64,000 bases of DNA from Triglochin maritima (GCA_963682175.1 OY821772.1:43422925-43486924), one strand, 5' to 3'. Positions 21,999 to 32,845 are shown, counted from the stretch's first letter. Notes: generated by a model from the sequence alone, not told the origin. Numbers and translations: made by a program.

Positions 21999-23549
21999 TG
22001 ATTGATCGTTTTATATTTAACCGCAAGTGCACGGCCGCGTTGAAGCGGTGGCAAATACGGGTCGTCCACTGGGAGGTGTGTCGACACTTGGTTTGTTCGA
22101 AGGCGAGAGGTAAGAAGAAGGAGAGAGGTTGGTTACACTAAACTACACTACAATGCTAAACTAGAATGCAAAAGGAAATGAAGATAAGCAATAAAACTAA
22201 ACCCCAAAGGGGGTAGAGAAATAATGTGAACATAAAGAAGTGTGTGTGTGTTCATTAAGCTCCTCACAACATGTAGTGCATGAAATCATAAAACTACATC
22301 CAACTTTGCCTCTACATGAATTAAGATAAGACTACATCATTAAAACATACAAGACAATAATTGGAATGAAGCTACATGAACTCAAGTATAAAGACTATAC
22401 CCTACTATGCCTCTACATGAATTAAGATTTCACTACATCATTAAAACATACAAGACATTAGCTAAGGTAAAGGCAACAAGAGCACATACATTACAAATTG
22501 TGTTTCCAATATTAACTTCATCCATATCCTAACCTTATCATTCCCCATAAAATAGGTCCACTAATCAAAGCATAAGCTAAGCTTCATTCAAGAGCATTAG
22601 CATATCAAAGATAAGAGTGGAGACCCATTAGATGGTTATGGAAATCATATAAAGCTCAATGGATAAAAATAACACACACTTAATACACTACATAATTATA
22701 TCACATATTTCTCCACCCCCCAAATGGGGATGGAACTACTCACTACTCATTACACTACTGATTAGACTAAGTAAAGAAAACATTTAACTAAGATACTAAA
22801 ATTACTAAACAAGAAATTAAACAAAGTAAAGCAACCCACACAAAACAAACAACATAACAAAACAAGATTAAAAGAAACAAATAAACTTTTATTAACAATG
22901 ACTCACATTGAAGGTAGCATCCTTCTCCACCTTGAGTTATTGCTTCAAGGCTCACTCCTTAGTAGAGAGAATGCCACCAAACAATGGGTGATTACAATGG
23001 AAGGTGAAGAGTTCTATTTATAGGCATGGAAAAAGCTAATCGGGGACAATCCCCCGATGTGGGACTAAACCAATACCAAAAATAGCCTAAACGAACATTA
23101 ATACAAGTCCAGGAGAAATTTCGACGGATCCTGAGCAATATGGACCGCCAATTAGCGGTCCAAGACCGCCAATTAGCGGTCCAAAATTGTCGGATCGTGT
23201 TGGAATTTGTTGTGGGCTTTGCTTTCTGGTATTGTTGGTCTTTGATGCGGTTACTCGACTTGTTGGAGCTCCGACCCGAATAGAATTGGTAAAATACTCC
23301 CCATGATGGTGTGGAGTATTCTGTTTTGCTCTTAGGTCCTTCTGTCTTACATTCAGGTCCTTCTGTCTTGCATCTTGGTCCCCAGGTCTCACAATTAAGT
23401 CATTTTTCCTGCTTTTGGGTCCTTTCATGGCTCTTCTCTTGAAACCTTTTTATTTCTGAAAACTAAACATAAAACTCGTCACGTAGCATTGCTTAGGTGT
23501 AAGATAATGGATATAAGATACAAATATAAGCATGAAATGATGTCAATCA
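21999..23549 (-). repeat. TR-GAG element 2, 5' LTR
   Basis: Opens with CCGCAAGTGCACGGCCGCG shortly after its TG end, like element 1. The minus-strand TATA box is at 23015-23022 and the palindrome pair (GGACCGCCAATTAGCGGTCC) at 23142-23182. Middle parts diverge strongly from element 1 (short duplicated stretches at about 22300-22460). Confidence 0.85.
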
Positions 23550-23945
23550 ATTAGATATAAGTCTCATATCAAAGGACCAAAGACACAGTAAAATATTAAT
23601 GACACAGAAACACATTTCTATAATATTTTACTTATTAGGTCTATTCAGTATACAAAAGTAATATTTTCCTCTTTTGCATACCCGTGTCGTCACTCACTTG
23701 TAGAGCTACAATGATCTATGACCAACACGACAATCTTAACTCGGTAATTAATGTCCCATGTTAATTACCATGATTGCGAATATCTTTTGTTTTATGCAAA
23801 CCAATATCTTTCAGAGCTCTACGGTTAAGGACCAAGAGCCTCTTCCTTTACACTTCTAAAAGACGAATAACATAAACAAGGAACAAAATGATTTCTCATT
23901 CAATTCATAATAATTGACATTTAAAAGTAAAACTTTTAGAACACA
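23550..23945 (-). repeat. LTR-D copy, minus orientation
   Basis: Closely matches, in reverse, 26100-26374 plus 26978-27065 and the window end (63620-64000). In its own orientation it begins TGTGTTCTAAAAG next to a purine tract (23946-23955) and ends near TATGAGACTTATATC. It adjoins TR-GAG element 2 on the left and the MULE N-terminal exon on the right. Confidence 0.7.
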
Positions 23946-23955
23946 TTCCCTTCAG

Positions 23956-24140
23956 ACAATTCTTCCGATTATTTGTTTGTGGTTTATAGGATGATACTAC
24001 CAAAAAAATTCAGCTCTAATGACAACTTGTTTCGCCCATCTATTCGCGTCATCGATTGTTTCAAATATCTGTTGACTTACAAAATACTCACTGTAATCTA
24101 CCCCATCACCACCGAAATCTTACAACATAACCTGAAATAA
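23956..24140 (-). pseudogene. N-terminal exon fragment of the MULE copy A transposase
   Basis: The minus strand reads GGDGVDYSEYFVSQQIF and DDANRWAKQVVIRAEFF, paralleling copy B on the plus strand at about 57060-57190 (GGDELDYNEFF, WKKQVVIGVKFF). The pattern of aromatic residues then WAKxVAI is the start of FAR1-like MULE transposases. It is separated from the rest of the transposase by about 3.8 kb of inserted retroelements. Confidence 0.65.
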
Positions 24141-24455
24141 TTTGAAATAACACAACATATTAATAAAATAAAATAAAAATGACGCCTCCCCCATGGGGTC
24201 AGGCTAGGAGGCCCCCACATTTGGGGTGGGGGGGAGTCCTAGTCAGACACCCCTCTAAATTTTTTTTGTTTGACTTACTTCACCCAATTCTGGGTTTCGT
24301 CAGACATTTTCGTGGTTTTGATACTGGTAGAGTGAGAAATACTAAGACAGAAGTCTTAGTTTAAGCGACGAGACGAAATTGATTTTAAATGGATTATGAA
24401 GGGCAAAATGATAATTTAGATGAGCGATTTAAGTAAAAATCGGGCGATGTTTAAC

Positions 24456-26091
24456 AAAACCGTTTGAGAATTACACTTAACTTGAGATTTTTTTATAAAT
24501 TTGTCTTGTGCTTGCCTCTGGATTACTAGAAAATTAGGTACGGTCAATAAGCTAACGATCCTTTTAATTAATTATATGGCATCATTGTGTAAGTTTTACA
24601 ACAGCGAACGCAAATGAATTCCATTTGGATGATGACTACAGCATTTAGAGTCCACATTTTTCGTTTATAGCTGATATACAGTAGGCGACGTTTGTCATAT
24701 TGCATCTTCTCAAAGTTCAATTCCCATAAGAACCAACATGGTCTCTCGTCCCGACTTAACTAATTCTCACTTCAAAAAATAGAATACCTAATTGAGCTGA
24801 CAATAGGAAACTCTTTGTTCGTGTCAAGCATTCTTTGTTGACCATTTGTCTTTATGTATATACTTTAACCTAATGATTAAATTTACGACGCTAATGACAT
24901 TTGAGCTCTACCGTACGTGACTAACTTGGTTGGTAGATCGAAAATCAAAACCATTGTAGATTTGTAGATGGTGTTCACAATGAGGGCCTTGAATTAAATG
25001 TTTCCCGTAAAAATATCAGAGCCCAATTAATTTACGGGCCTCTTATCCAATAGCCCAACAATCGGAAAGCGCAGCCGATGTCCCACTTCATAGTCCACGT
25101 AGAAATGTAGAATAGTGATGTTCCTCAGGTCTCCCAAGTCCCAAGTCCCAACAGACCCCACAGAGCCGGAAAATAATAATAATAATAATTTATGGAGAAC
25201 GTTCTATTAAAACTATGATCGATGGTTTGTTTTACAATGCTGCGGGTGAAAGATGGTGGTTGGTGTTAGGGATGATAACTTGGGTCATGATACAAAATTC
25301 GAATTCGAACATGACACTGAAATTATGTGTATTCGGGTCGACTCATTTATGGTTCTTGTCAAATTTTAGTCGACACGAATAATACGAAATATAATTCAGG
25401 TAGAGTTCAGGTTGAAGTATTTCGTGTTATTCGAGTCGACACGAATAATGCGAATTAAATTGAAATGAAAAAACCGTAACCCTAAGCAAACTTTGAGTAA
25501 ACCAAATTAATTGAGATGGTTTGGTGCCAAATGAGGATATAAGTTAATCTTGTTTTATAAAATATTTTCACCAAAAAATACTTAGCTCCGTTTGATAAAA
25601 ACTTTTGTTAGTGCGCAAAAATGTGACTTGTAGTTACCTTATTTACCTACAAGCTTTTAAAAGCCCAACATGCATTTTTGTTAGGCTTATTCCCCTTCAC
25701 AAGCACACAACGAAAAAGTAACACGAGTGATGCTTTAACTACCTTTTGTTCTTATAACGCTCCTAATCTGCAATCGGAACACGACAATAATCACAACACT
25801 ATAAAGAAATGAAAACGGAACATTAATTGAAATAGTCAAATCGAGACCTCAATTAAAACAGTCACGTACGGTACAAGCGGAAGTGAAATACAAGAACTCT
25901 GAATTCCTACTACATGACTACCAAGAGGAGTAGGAAAATACATGACAATTGAGCTCAACAGATCTAGTCCACACGTCCCAAGTCCAAGTCACATTCAGCC
26001 GCTTACCGCGTCCACCCTGCACACGTACAAGTCACTCTAGAGTCTCAAAACAAGACTCAATACACCACCACAATACGACACCCTACAAGTG
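24456..26091. other. Intergenic, no gene; small repeats only
   Basis: AT-rich sequence without a supportable ORF. It has an (AAT)n run near 25165-25182 and a stretch at about 25260-25460 with repeated GTCGACACGAATAAT words in both orientations, which may be a MITE remnant. Confidence 0.4.
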
Positions 26092-27070
26092 AAATGAATG
26101 TGTTCTAAAAGTTTTACTTTTATATGTCAATTATTATGAATTGAATGCGCAAGCATTTTGTTCCTTAATTATGGTATTCGTCTTTTGGAAGTGTTAAGGA
26201 AGACGCGTTTGGTTCTTAACCGTAGAGCTTTAAAAGATAATAGTTTACATAAATCAAAAGTTATTCACAATCATGATAATTAACATGGATCATTAATCAC
26301 CGAGATAAGAAGTCATCTATTGTTGTAACTCTATAAATAATTGACGACACGAGTATATAAAAGAGGAAAAGATTACTTTTAGGAAAAAAAATCAAAATAA
26401 TAAGTTAAAAAGAAAAAAAATTGGAAAAATATGCACGTAGGAAACTTAATTGACAAAGTATGTACCTTGAAAACGGCACTGTAGATGCCGTTTTTACCCT
26501 TAATGAAAACGGTATCACTAATGCCGTTTTCACTTGGGCAATTTTTTTCTTGGTTTCGAGATGTCGTTTTTATCTAATACATGTTGGTTTGCAACGGGTC
26601 AGTCGGGGGTCTGTGGTGGTGTATTGAGTCTTGCAACCCCCGCCACCTCATCGGCGAGGTGAAACGCCGCAGCGCCCCCTGGAAATTTTTTGGATCTTCA
26701 AATTGTTTGATCTGGAATTTTTTAATCAAAAATTATTTATCAAAAATATAATCCAATTTTTGTTAGTAATGTGGGGTTATAAATTTTTGATAAGTAACGT
26801 AACCCTCGTCAAAAAATTCAAACCAATTTTTTATAAGTAACGTGGGGTTATAAATTTGTATTATTGTGGTAACAGGTTGGATTAGAACGAGTTTTATGCA
26901 AGTAATTTTTGATTAAAATTTTTCCAGATCAAACAATTTAAAGATCCAAAAAATTTCATTATGGAATTTTTGAATAGACGTAACAAGTAAAACATTATGG
27001 AATTGTGTTTCGTGTCATTAATGTTTTTACTGTGTCTTGGATCCTAAGATATGAGACTTATATCTTTTCA
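26092..27070 (+). repeat. LTR-D copy, plus orientation, interrupted by a foldback insert
   Basis: 26100-26374 matches 63620-63910; the match resumes at about 26978 (GAATAGACGTAACAAG) and runs to about 27065. A TATA-like GAGTATATAAAAGAG is at about 26350. The copy at 63620 shows the uninterrupted order, so the DNA between 26375 and 26977 is a later insertion. Confidence 0.7.
26375..26977. mobile_element. Foldback-type insert inside LTR-D
   Basis: About 600 bp absent from the other LTR-D copies. It contains a long inverted repeat: about 26689-26738 (TTTTTGGATCTTCAAATTG..) against about 26907-26960 (..CAATTTAAAGATCCAAAAAA). A small hairpin block of AAAACGGCA / TGCCGTTTT words is at 26470-26540, and GCAGCGCCCCCTGG (about 26670) recurs near 38526. 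There is no coding capacity. The superfamily is undetermined. Confidence 0.55.
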
Positions 27071-27482
27071 CTCAATAAGTGCTTAATTTGATTATTGTCA
27101 AAAGTTATCAATGAGTGTAGTGATAAATGCAATAGTTAGTTGAACATGACTTGTGCTGGAAACGATAGCTAGTCAAACGATTATCATTGTCACTCTTAAT
27201 TGAGTGATGATATTAGTGGGCCCCTTGATAAAGCAAAATTATAATGTGCACAATGTAACTTGAGTTAAGTTACATAGTTATAATTAGCTTAGAGAGATCA
27301 AGAAATGAATATAATACAAAGAGGACACATTTCTACTTTCCATATATTCTTAATATCATGAGACAAGGGACAGACACAAGTTGTGCACTTACATCACTAA
27401 ATGGATTGTGTTTTGGTTCGGGTGGAACAAAGACATTTATGCTAATTGGGTAATTATAATGTATAACTAGATACCGCTTATA

Positions 27483-28512
27483 GTTTGAGATATTAAGTGT
27501 TTAATATCACTGTCAATTTGGCTTAGATCCTCATATAGGTCACACCACAAAACTGGGAAACAAGATGCTTGATTTTAAGTTCATATGATGTGTCGGGTTT
27601 CATGTGAAAATAGAACATATGTGGTGAATTAATTAAAATCAATATGTCATGAAAATTGACATAATTAGAATCATAATAAATTCATATGAGGTATATATAT
27701 TATGGGGTGTAATAATTCAATATTACACAAGATAATATATTATATAAGATGTGAATTTGCTAAAAACCCCAAAAGATCAAATTTTGTTGGAAATAAATCC
27801 AAAATTTGACAAAGGCAAAATCGGGGTCACACACGGTGAATTGTTCAAGGTTCGGTCGACCGAGGTATCTTCGGATCGGTTAACCGATTGCGGAACGTGT
27901 AAGCACAATTGGTTGACCGAAATTGTCTGGAGTGCCTGGACAATCGGGTTTGGTTAACCAAGTGTGAACGGTCAACCGAGGAAGTTGTATTTTCGGTAGA
28001 CCGAAGGTGACACGGTCATCCGTAGACTATGTCGAAGGAGAAATTATGATAGGTCAACGATAGATCGAGTAAAAGACGTGGTTCGTCCGAATTTTTTCAG
28101 GGAATTTTTCTCATGCGGAATCGGTCGACTGTCTAGATCATGGTGCACCGAACACGTGTTATAACCGAATGGGTCGGTTGACCGATTAATTCTCGGTCGA
28201 CCGAACAGAACGATTCTGCCTGAATTATTAAGAGATTAATTAAATCATGGGTGAATTAATTCCAGATTTAATTAAAACGTTTTTAGGGTGCTTATGTGGA
28301 AATTAGAGATTAATTTTAGGAGAGAATAAACAAGGGATCCTAGCTAAAGAATAACTCTTGATAAGGATGTTTTGGTAGCCTATAAAAGGGCACATACTCC
28401 TACTTGTTTAATACTAATGTAAATTTTTTTCTCTCATTAATCTCTCCTCTAATCACCACGAAAATCTCTTAGTAATTTTGAATTTAGGAGATATAAATCT
28501 CAGGAGCTCAAA
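27483..28512 (+). repeat. LTR-E tandem unit 1 (1.03 kb), promoter-like
   Basis: It starts GTTTGAGATATTAAGTG and is repeated head to tail at 28513. It carries an inverted-repeat array (27852-28204) followed by a plus-strand TATA box (TATAAAA, 28381-28387) about 175 bp downstream, the layout of a retrotransposon U3. No TG...CA borders or flanking duplications could be fixed, so calling it an LTR is an inference. Confidence 0.65.
27852..28204. repeat. CGGT-NN-ACCG array in LTR-E unit 1
   Basis: Roughly ten copies of CGGT-NN-ACCG or variants with different centres (TCGGTCGACCGA at 27852, then TA, TG, AG and GC centres). Confidence 0.8.
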
Positions 28513-29543
28513 GTTTGAGATATTAAGTGTTTAATATCGCTGCCAATTTGACTTAGATCCTCCTATAGGTCACACAACAAAACTAGAAAACAAGAGGTTT
28601 GATTTTAAGTTCATATGATGTGTCGAGTTTCATGTGAAAATATGACACATGTGGTGAATGAATAAAATCAATATGTCATGAGAATTGAGATAATTAGAAT
28701 CATAATAAATTCATATGAGGTATATATATTATGGGGTGTAATAATTTAATATTACATATGATAATATATTATATAAGATGTGAATTTGCTAAAAAACCCA
28801 AAAGATTAAATTTTGTTGGAAATAAATTCAAAATTTGACAAAGGCAAAATCAGAGTCAAACACGGTGAACCGTTCATGGTTCGGTCGACCAGGGTATCTT
28901 CGGATCGGTTAACCGAATAGGGAACGGATAAATGCAATTAGTTGACCGAAATTGTCTGGAGTGCCTGGACAATCGGTCTCGGTTAACCGAGTGTGCACGG
29001 TCAACCGAGAAGTAGTATTTTCGGTAGACCGAAGGTGAGACGGTCATCCGATGACTATGTCCCAAGAGCGATTCTGGTGGGTAAACGGTAGACCGAGTAA
29101 AAGACGTGGTTCGTCCGAATTCTTCCAGGGAATTTTTCTCATACGGATTCGGTCGACCGTCTAGCCCACGGTGCACCGAACACGTGTTATAACCGAACGG
29201 TTCGGTTGACCGAGTTATACTCGGTCCACCAAACAAGAACGATTCTGCCCGAATTATTAAGAGATTAATTAAATCATGGGTGAATTAATTCCAGGTTTAA
29301 TTAAAACGTTTTTTGAGGGTGCTTATGTGGAACTTAGAGATTAATTTTAGGAGAGAATAAGCAAGAGATCGTGACTAAATAGTAACTCTTGATAAGGATG
29401 TTTTGGGAGACTATAAAATTACCCATACTCCTACTTGTTTAATACTAATGCAAATTTTTCTCTCTTATTAATCCATCTTTAATCACCACGAAAATCTCTT
29501 AGTAAATTTAAGTTTTAGAGATAAAAACCTCAGGAGCTTAAAG
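28513..29543 (+). repeat. LTR-E tandem unit 2 (1.03 kb)
   Basis: Same order as unit 1, clearly homologous along its whole length but with scattered substitutions. Its array is at 28864-29231 and TATA box (TATAAAA) at 29412-29418. Sequence after 29543 is unique. Confidence 0.75.
28864..29231. repeat. CGGT-NN-ACCG array in LTR-E unit 2
   Basis: Sites align one-to-one with unit 1. Several have different central bases or a repaired half-site (for example the site near 28908 is a full TCGGTTAACCGA), so the paired arrays can be compared site by site. Confidence 0.8.
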
Positions 29544-30104
29544 ATGGGTTATTAGCTAGATTCTAAACGTTGTTAGAGATTGATTGACTAGCTCATTTCT
29601 CTCTAATCTTGTTTAGAGTTTGGTGAACACTCGGAGGCAAATCCGTGGACGATTCAACAGGCAAGGCGACTCCGGATCTTCAAAAAGGTTTTAGAGAACC
29701 TTTAGGTATGATTTTACCTTTGTGGTTTATTTTAATAAATGTAGGGTTGCATGTTATTAGAATAAACACAAAGTAATGTACATAGAAATTGTTGAAAATA
29801 TGAAAATCGATCTTGTATGTTGTTTTAATTTTTTTAAAATATATACATACATAGGGACACAAAATCCTACAACAAGTTCTAGCCGTCCCTGACGGCTCAC
29901 ACTAGTCTCGTGTTCCAAGAGGACCATGTGTCCAACGATGCCGAGCGTGCACCTCGACCCCACCACGCATCCGGCTCACGAGGGAACACTCAACCTGTTG
30001 TCATGGTAGAACTGTCACACGTCCTAAGGTGACCACACACCCAGCCAGGCCGAGCATGCACCCTCGACAAGACCGCGCATCCGGCCGACAAGGCAACACC
30101 CTAC
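29544..30104. other. Intergenic, leader-like then GC-rich sequence
   Basis: 29544-29870 looks like the transcribed leader of LTR-E, without an ORF. From about 29870 composition changes sharply to GC-rich with CATCCGGC and CACGCATCC words, leading into the minisatellite. Confidence 0.4.
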
Positions 30105-30690
30105 TCCAGCCACGCGCCCGAGCCCAGCTCCAGCGGTCACCCGTAACAACGCAAGCAAGCTGGCCAGTTCTGCGTCCGACTCCGGGAATCCAACCACAAC
30201 ACATGAGCCCGCGAACCCAACTCCAACGATCACTTGTAACGACGCTGGTAAACCATCTCGGACCGCCACAACAATGGGGCAACACGGCTACGAGAATCCA
30301 ACCATAATGATCAGCCCGCGAGCCCAGCTCCAACGGTCACTCGTAACAACACTGGTAAACCATCCCGAACCATCACAACAATGGGGCACCACAACTCCGA
30401 GAATCCAACCATAATGACCGAGCCCGTGAGCTCAGCTCCAACGGTCACTCGTAACAACGCTGGTAAATCATCTCAGACAACCCCAACAAGGGGAATACCC
30501 TAACATCTAGTCATACATGTCTCACACGTCATCCCCGCTACTCGATCACACACCCGAGTTCGTGAGCAATGCTCCAACGACCACTCGTCACAACGCGGGT
30601 GAGCTGACCAACTACGCATCTGACTTAAGGAACCGACTACACGTTCAAGTCCACGAGCAACGCTCTCTAACGGCGACTCGCCACAACTTG
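30105..30690. repeat. Diverged minisatellite, unit about 107 bp
   Basis: The block GCTCCAACGGTCACTCGTAA recurs with variation at about 30128, 30219, 30327, 30434, 30572 and 30662, with unit lengths of about 90-135 bp. Between blocks come GGTAAACCATC, ACAACAATGGGGC and AGAATCCAACCATAATGA in fixed order in the central units. Overlapping ORFs on both strands follow from the high GC and are not gene-like. Confidence 0.75.
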
Positions 30691-31338
30691 GGTGGACCCT
30701 TCCTAATCGCCATAATATAAGGGAAAAATGGACCACATGGGTAGCTACCAATTTACCCAACCACATGATAGTCATGTGATTACCCACAAATTTAGGAATA
30801 AATCTAATTTTTTACAAAAGAGATGATTAATCATCAACACAAGGCAGTAATAACTCCCCAAACCCCATAACCCCAAAATCCGACTACGACTTACCATCCA
30901 AAATTAATAAATCATTTAATATCAAGATCTCATGCAAAACCTATTGTTACCTGATTCAACTAACAAGGTATTCAACAACATATGACACATCAAGCTAAGA
31001 GCACAAATAACAGCGCCCGGGCTACCCCCAGGCGCCCTGCACTCTCTCTCTCTCTGCCACGTCAGCTCACCCAACCCATCCAAAAAACCTTCTTACCCAT
31101 GCCCGGGCTACCCTCACCCACCCTACACTCTCTTTCCTCCACATCATTTCTTAATTAAACAAATTTAATTCTCACACAACATTTAACAAATTACATTTTA
31201 TATAAATCTAATTCTAATTACATTATAATTCTAATTCACGATATAATTATTATTACTATTAATTAATTAACAATAATACTTATTCATTAACAATATTAAT
31301 CACTATTAAACCACAAAATTTTGAATATTTGAATTTTG
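30691..31338. other. Intergenic with CT microsatellite, no gene
   Basis: It has a (CT)n run at about 31051-31064 and GCCCGGGCTACCC twice (about 31017 and 31101), then AT-rich DNA. The GCCCGGGC words resemble those at 38700-38800 and could mark ends of the Harbinger-like unit, but this was not established. Confidence 0.35.
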
Positions 31339-31354
31339 AATATTTGAATTTTGA

Positions 31355-31512
31355 AACGCGCGTGAATGCACAGTATACACGTGAATGTACAGTATACGCG
31401 TGCGTGAAAAGTAATCCGCGTGATTGCACAGTATATGCGTGAAAGAAAAGTAGTCCGCGTGAATGTACAGTATACGCGTGCGTGAAAAGTAATCCGCGTG
31501 ACTGCACAGTGT
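31355..31512 (+). repeat. Tandem repeat in front of the ORF1-like gene
   Basis: Units beginning CGCGTGA(A/T/C)TG(C/T)ACAGTATA and ending GTGAAA(A)GTA(A/G)TC recur four times in about 155 bp, directly upstream of a TATA box. Their position suggests promoter repeats. Confidence 0.7.
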
Positions 31513-31525
31513 CTAATTTTTTCTC

Positions 31526-31533
31526 TATATATA
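31526..31533 (+). promoter_or_regulatory. TATA box of the ORF1-like gene
   Basis: TATATATA, 58 bp before the candidate start codon at 31591 and just after the tandem repeats. Confidence 0.55.
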
Positions 31534-31590
31534 CCCTACACAAAACTCAACTTACATCCCATATCTCTTCCACAAAACACAACGTTGCAA

Positions 31591-32845
31591 TGTCTTCTCC
31601 AGATTACAACTGTTCCCCCCTCGTCCACAATCAAATCCGCATCCACGCTATCCACAAGGATACCCCTCACGTCCATTTTACCAACAACCATTCCAACAAC
31701 CAGACTTCTCCCACTACGCATCACCATTCCCACCACCAGACCAAAACTCACCATTCCCACAATTCTCCCACTACACACAACCAGATCAAAACTCACCATT
31801 CCCACAATTCTCTCAATATGCACCACCATTCCCACATAATCAACTGCAATTCCAGATGTTTGGCCGACACATGTCTCAACAAAGTAGTCAGAGTATGGCG
31901 GACACCGAAGAAGAGGGTCACGACGACGATGAGTCCCCACCACGACACACCGCCACACCACCATCCCCACCTCCACAGCGTCGCCACCACAAGCAAGTCC
32001 AAACTGCCAAAGCCAATCCAAAGTTGTGGACCACAACTGAGGACGAGAGACTTGTCTCTGCATATATGGAAATCAGTTGCGATGCGGTGACAGGGACAAA
32101 CCAGAAGTCTACTTCATTGTGGGCTAAAGTGAAACGTGTGTACGACATCTCCGTGGAAGGCACAGGCCTACCGAAAGAAATGCAGAGTCCTTAAAAGGAC
32201 GGTGGAGGAGAATTGTACCTGTTGTTAACAAGTGGGTCGGGTGCTTCGATCAGGCATTCCGACGGAAAAGGAGCGGCCAGAATGACGACGATGTTGTCCG
32301 ACAAGCGCATGTGATCTACGAGCGAACTCATGGGCCTAAATTTCTTTATTTTGATGCTTGGGTTATGTTGCGTAGGTACCCAAAATGGGAGTCTGTGATA
32401 TCCGGAGCTAATGCCGTGCGTGTTGACTGGGAGTCCCCGGAGTTGCACGATGAAAATAGTCCCCAGTCAGGAAGCCTTGGGAAAAGAAAGAGCACGGATG
32501 GCTCCAGGACGCAATCACCGTCGGATGCAGAAGAGCTGATGCCGGAGTCGTCTACACGCCCAGAAGGTGTGAAGAAGGCTAAGAAAAAGACTAAGAGTGT
32601 ATTACGCCCCGAAAGAGACACCGATGTTAGAGAACTTGCACAACAGATTTGATACACCGCCCAAGTCAGAGAAGATGGTTTTATCCAAGCAAGAGGAGTT
32701 AGCGGAAAGGAATTTCCAGATGCATTTAATAAAAAATAAATTGGACATGCTTCACTCTCTGATGAGGAAGGACAACCCAACGGAAAAGGATCAAAAAGTA
32801 ATCGATAAACTTCTCTCCTGGGCAGAAGAGAATGGGTACGTGTAG
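31591..32845 (+). pseudogene. PIF/Harbinger ORF1-like protein (Myb/SANT-like, NAM-associated C-terminus), frameshifted
   Basis: From ATG at 31591 a P/Q/F-rich N-terminus (YQQPFQQPDFSHYASPF) is reached after a one-base shift in a C run (about 31614-31619). The trihelix/Myb-like part begins LWTTTEDERLVSAYMEISCD and NQKSTSLWAKVKRVYD (about 32020-32155). A second shift near 32180 is needed to continue with GRWRRIVPVVNKWVGCFDQA and the PKFLYFDAWVMLRRYPKWES region. After a basic patch (GVKKAKKKTKS) a third shift near 32640 leads to the coiled C-terminus (KQEELAERNFQMHLIKNKLD) ending at 32843-32845. This architecture is typical of the DNA-binding partner protein of PIF/Harbinger transposons, often annotated as glutathione S-transferase T3-like, which helps the transposase reach the nucleus and the element ends. 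No DDE transposase is visible nearby. A domesticated host relative cannot be excluded. Confidence 0.75.

Larger units (their letters stand above)
20126..23549 (-). mobile_element. TR-GAG element 2, truncated (5' LTR, leader and gag N-terminal part)
   Basis: A diverged relative of element 1 on the same strand. Its 5' LTR is 21999-23549 (1551 bp, TGATTGATCG to GTCAATCA). The tRNA-Asp primer site is at 21975-21992, again six bases from the LTR. The leader 20940-21970 shares long blocks with element 1, and gag starts near 20868. The element ends abruptly at about 20126 within gag, in MULE transposase DNA; the rest of gag, the 3' LTR and any second target duplication are missing. The right flank is an LTR-D copy (23550-23945). 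Confidence 0.85.
15262..24455. mobile_element. Mutator-like element (copy A) with plant mobile domain gene and transposase, heavily nested
   Basis: The left terminus (about 15262-15290, TTGTTAAATGTCATCCG then TTACTTAAAT) is an inverted copy of the right terminus near 24425-24455. Matching ends occur in copy B at about 56795 and 60020. Inside, a plant mobile domain gene (+, 15925-18246) and a MULE transposase (-, 18299-24140) lie tail to tail. Subterminal GC-rich GCGTC/GACGC words (15430-15535) match copy B at about 59755-59850. Insertions: an LTR-B solo LTR (16375-17882) in the mobile domain gene, and truncated TR-GAG element 2 plus an LTR-D copy (20126-23945) in the transposase. Without these the element would be about 3.9 kb. 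I could not establish the 9-bp target duplication expected for Mutator. Confidence 0.75.

Noticed and set aside
15240..24475. GTTTGAG near both ends of MULE copy A as a target duplication
   Set aside because: It occurs at about 15244 and 24462 but is not at equal distance from the inverted repeats, and Mutator elements make 9-bp duplications, so it is not reliable.
30001..30333. Overlapping ORFs on both strands at 30001-30333
   Set aside because: They are by-products of a GC-rich minisatellite; the products are repetitive and resemble no protein.
31482..32090. 202-codon His/Thr/Asn-rich ORF over the ORF1-like gene
   Set aside because: It is an alternative frame of the P/Q/F-rich N-terminus. 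The frame giving YQQPFQQPDFSHY joins the Myb-like domain and is the biologically sensible one.
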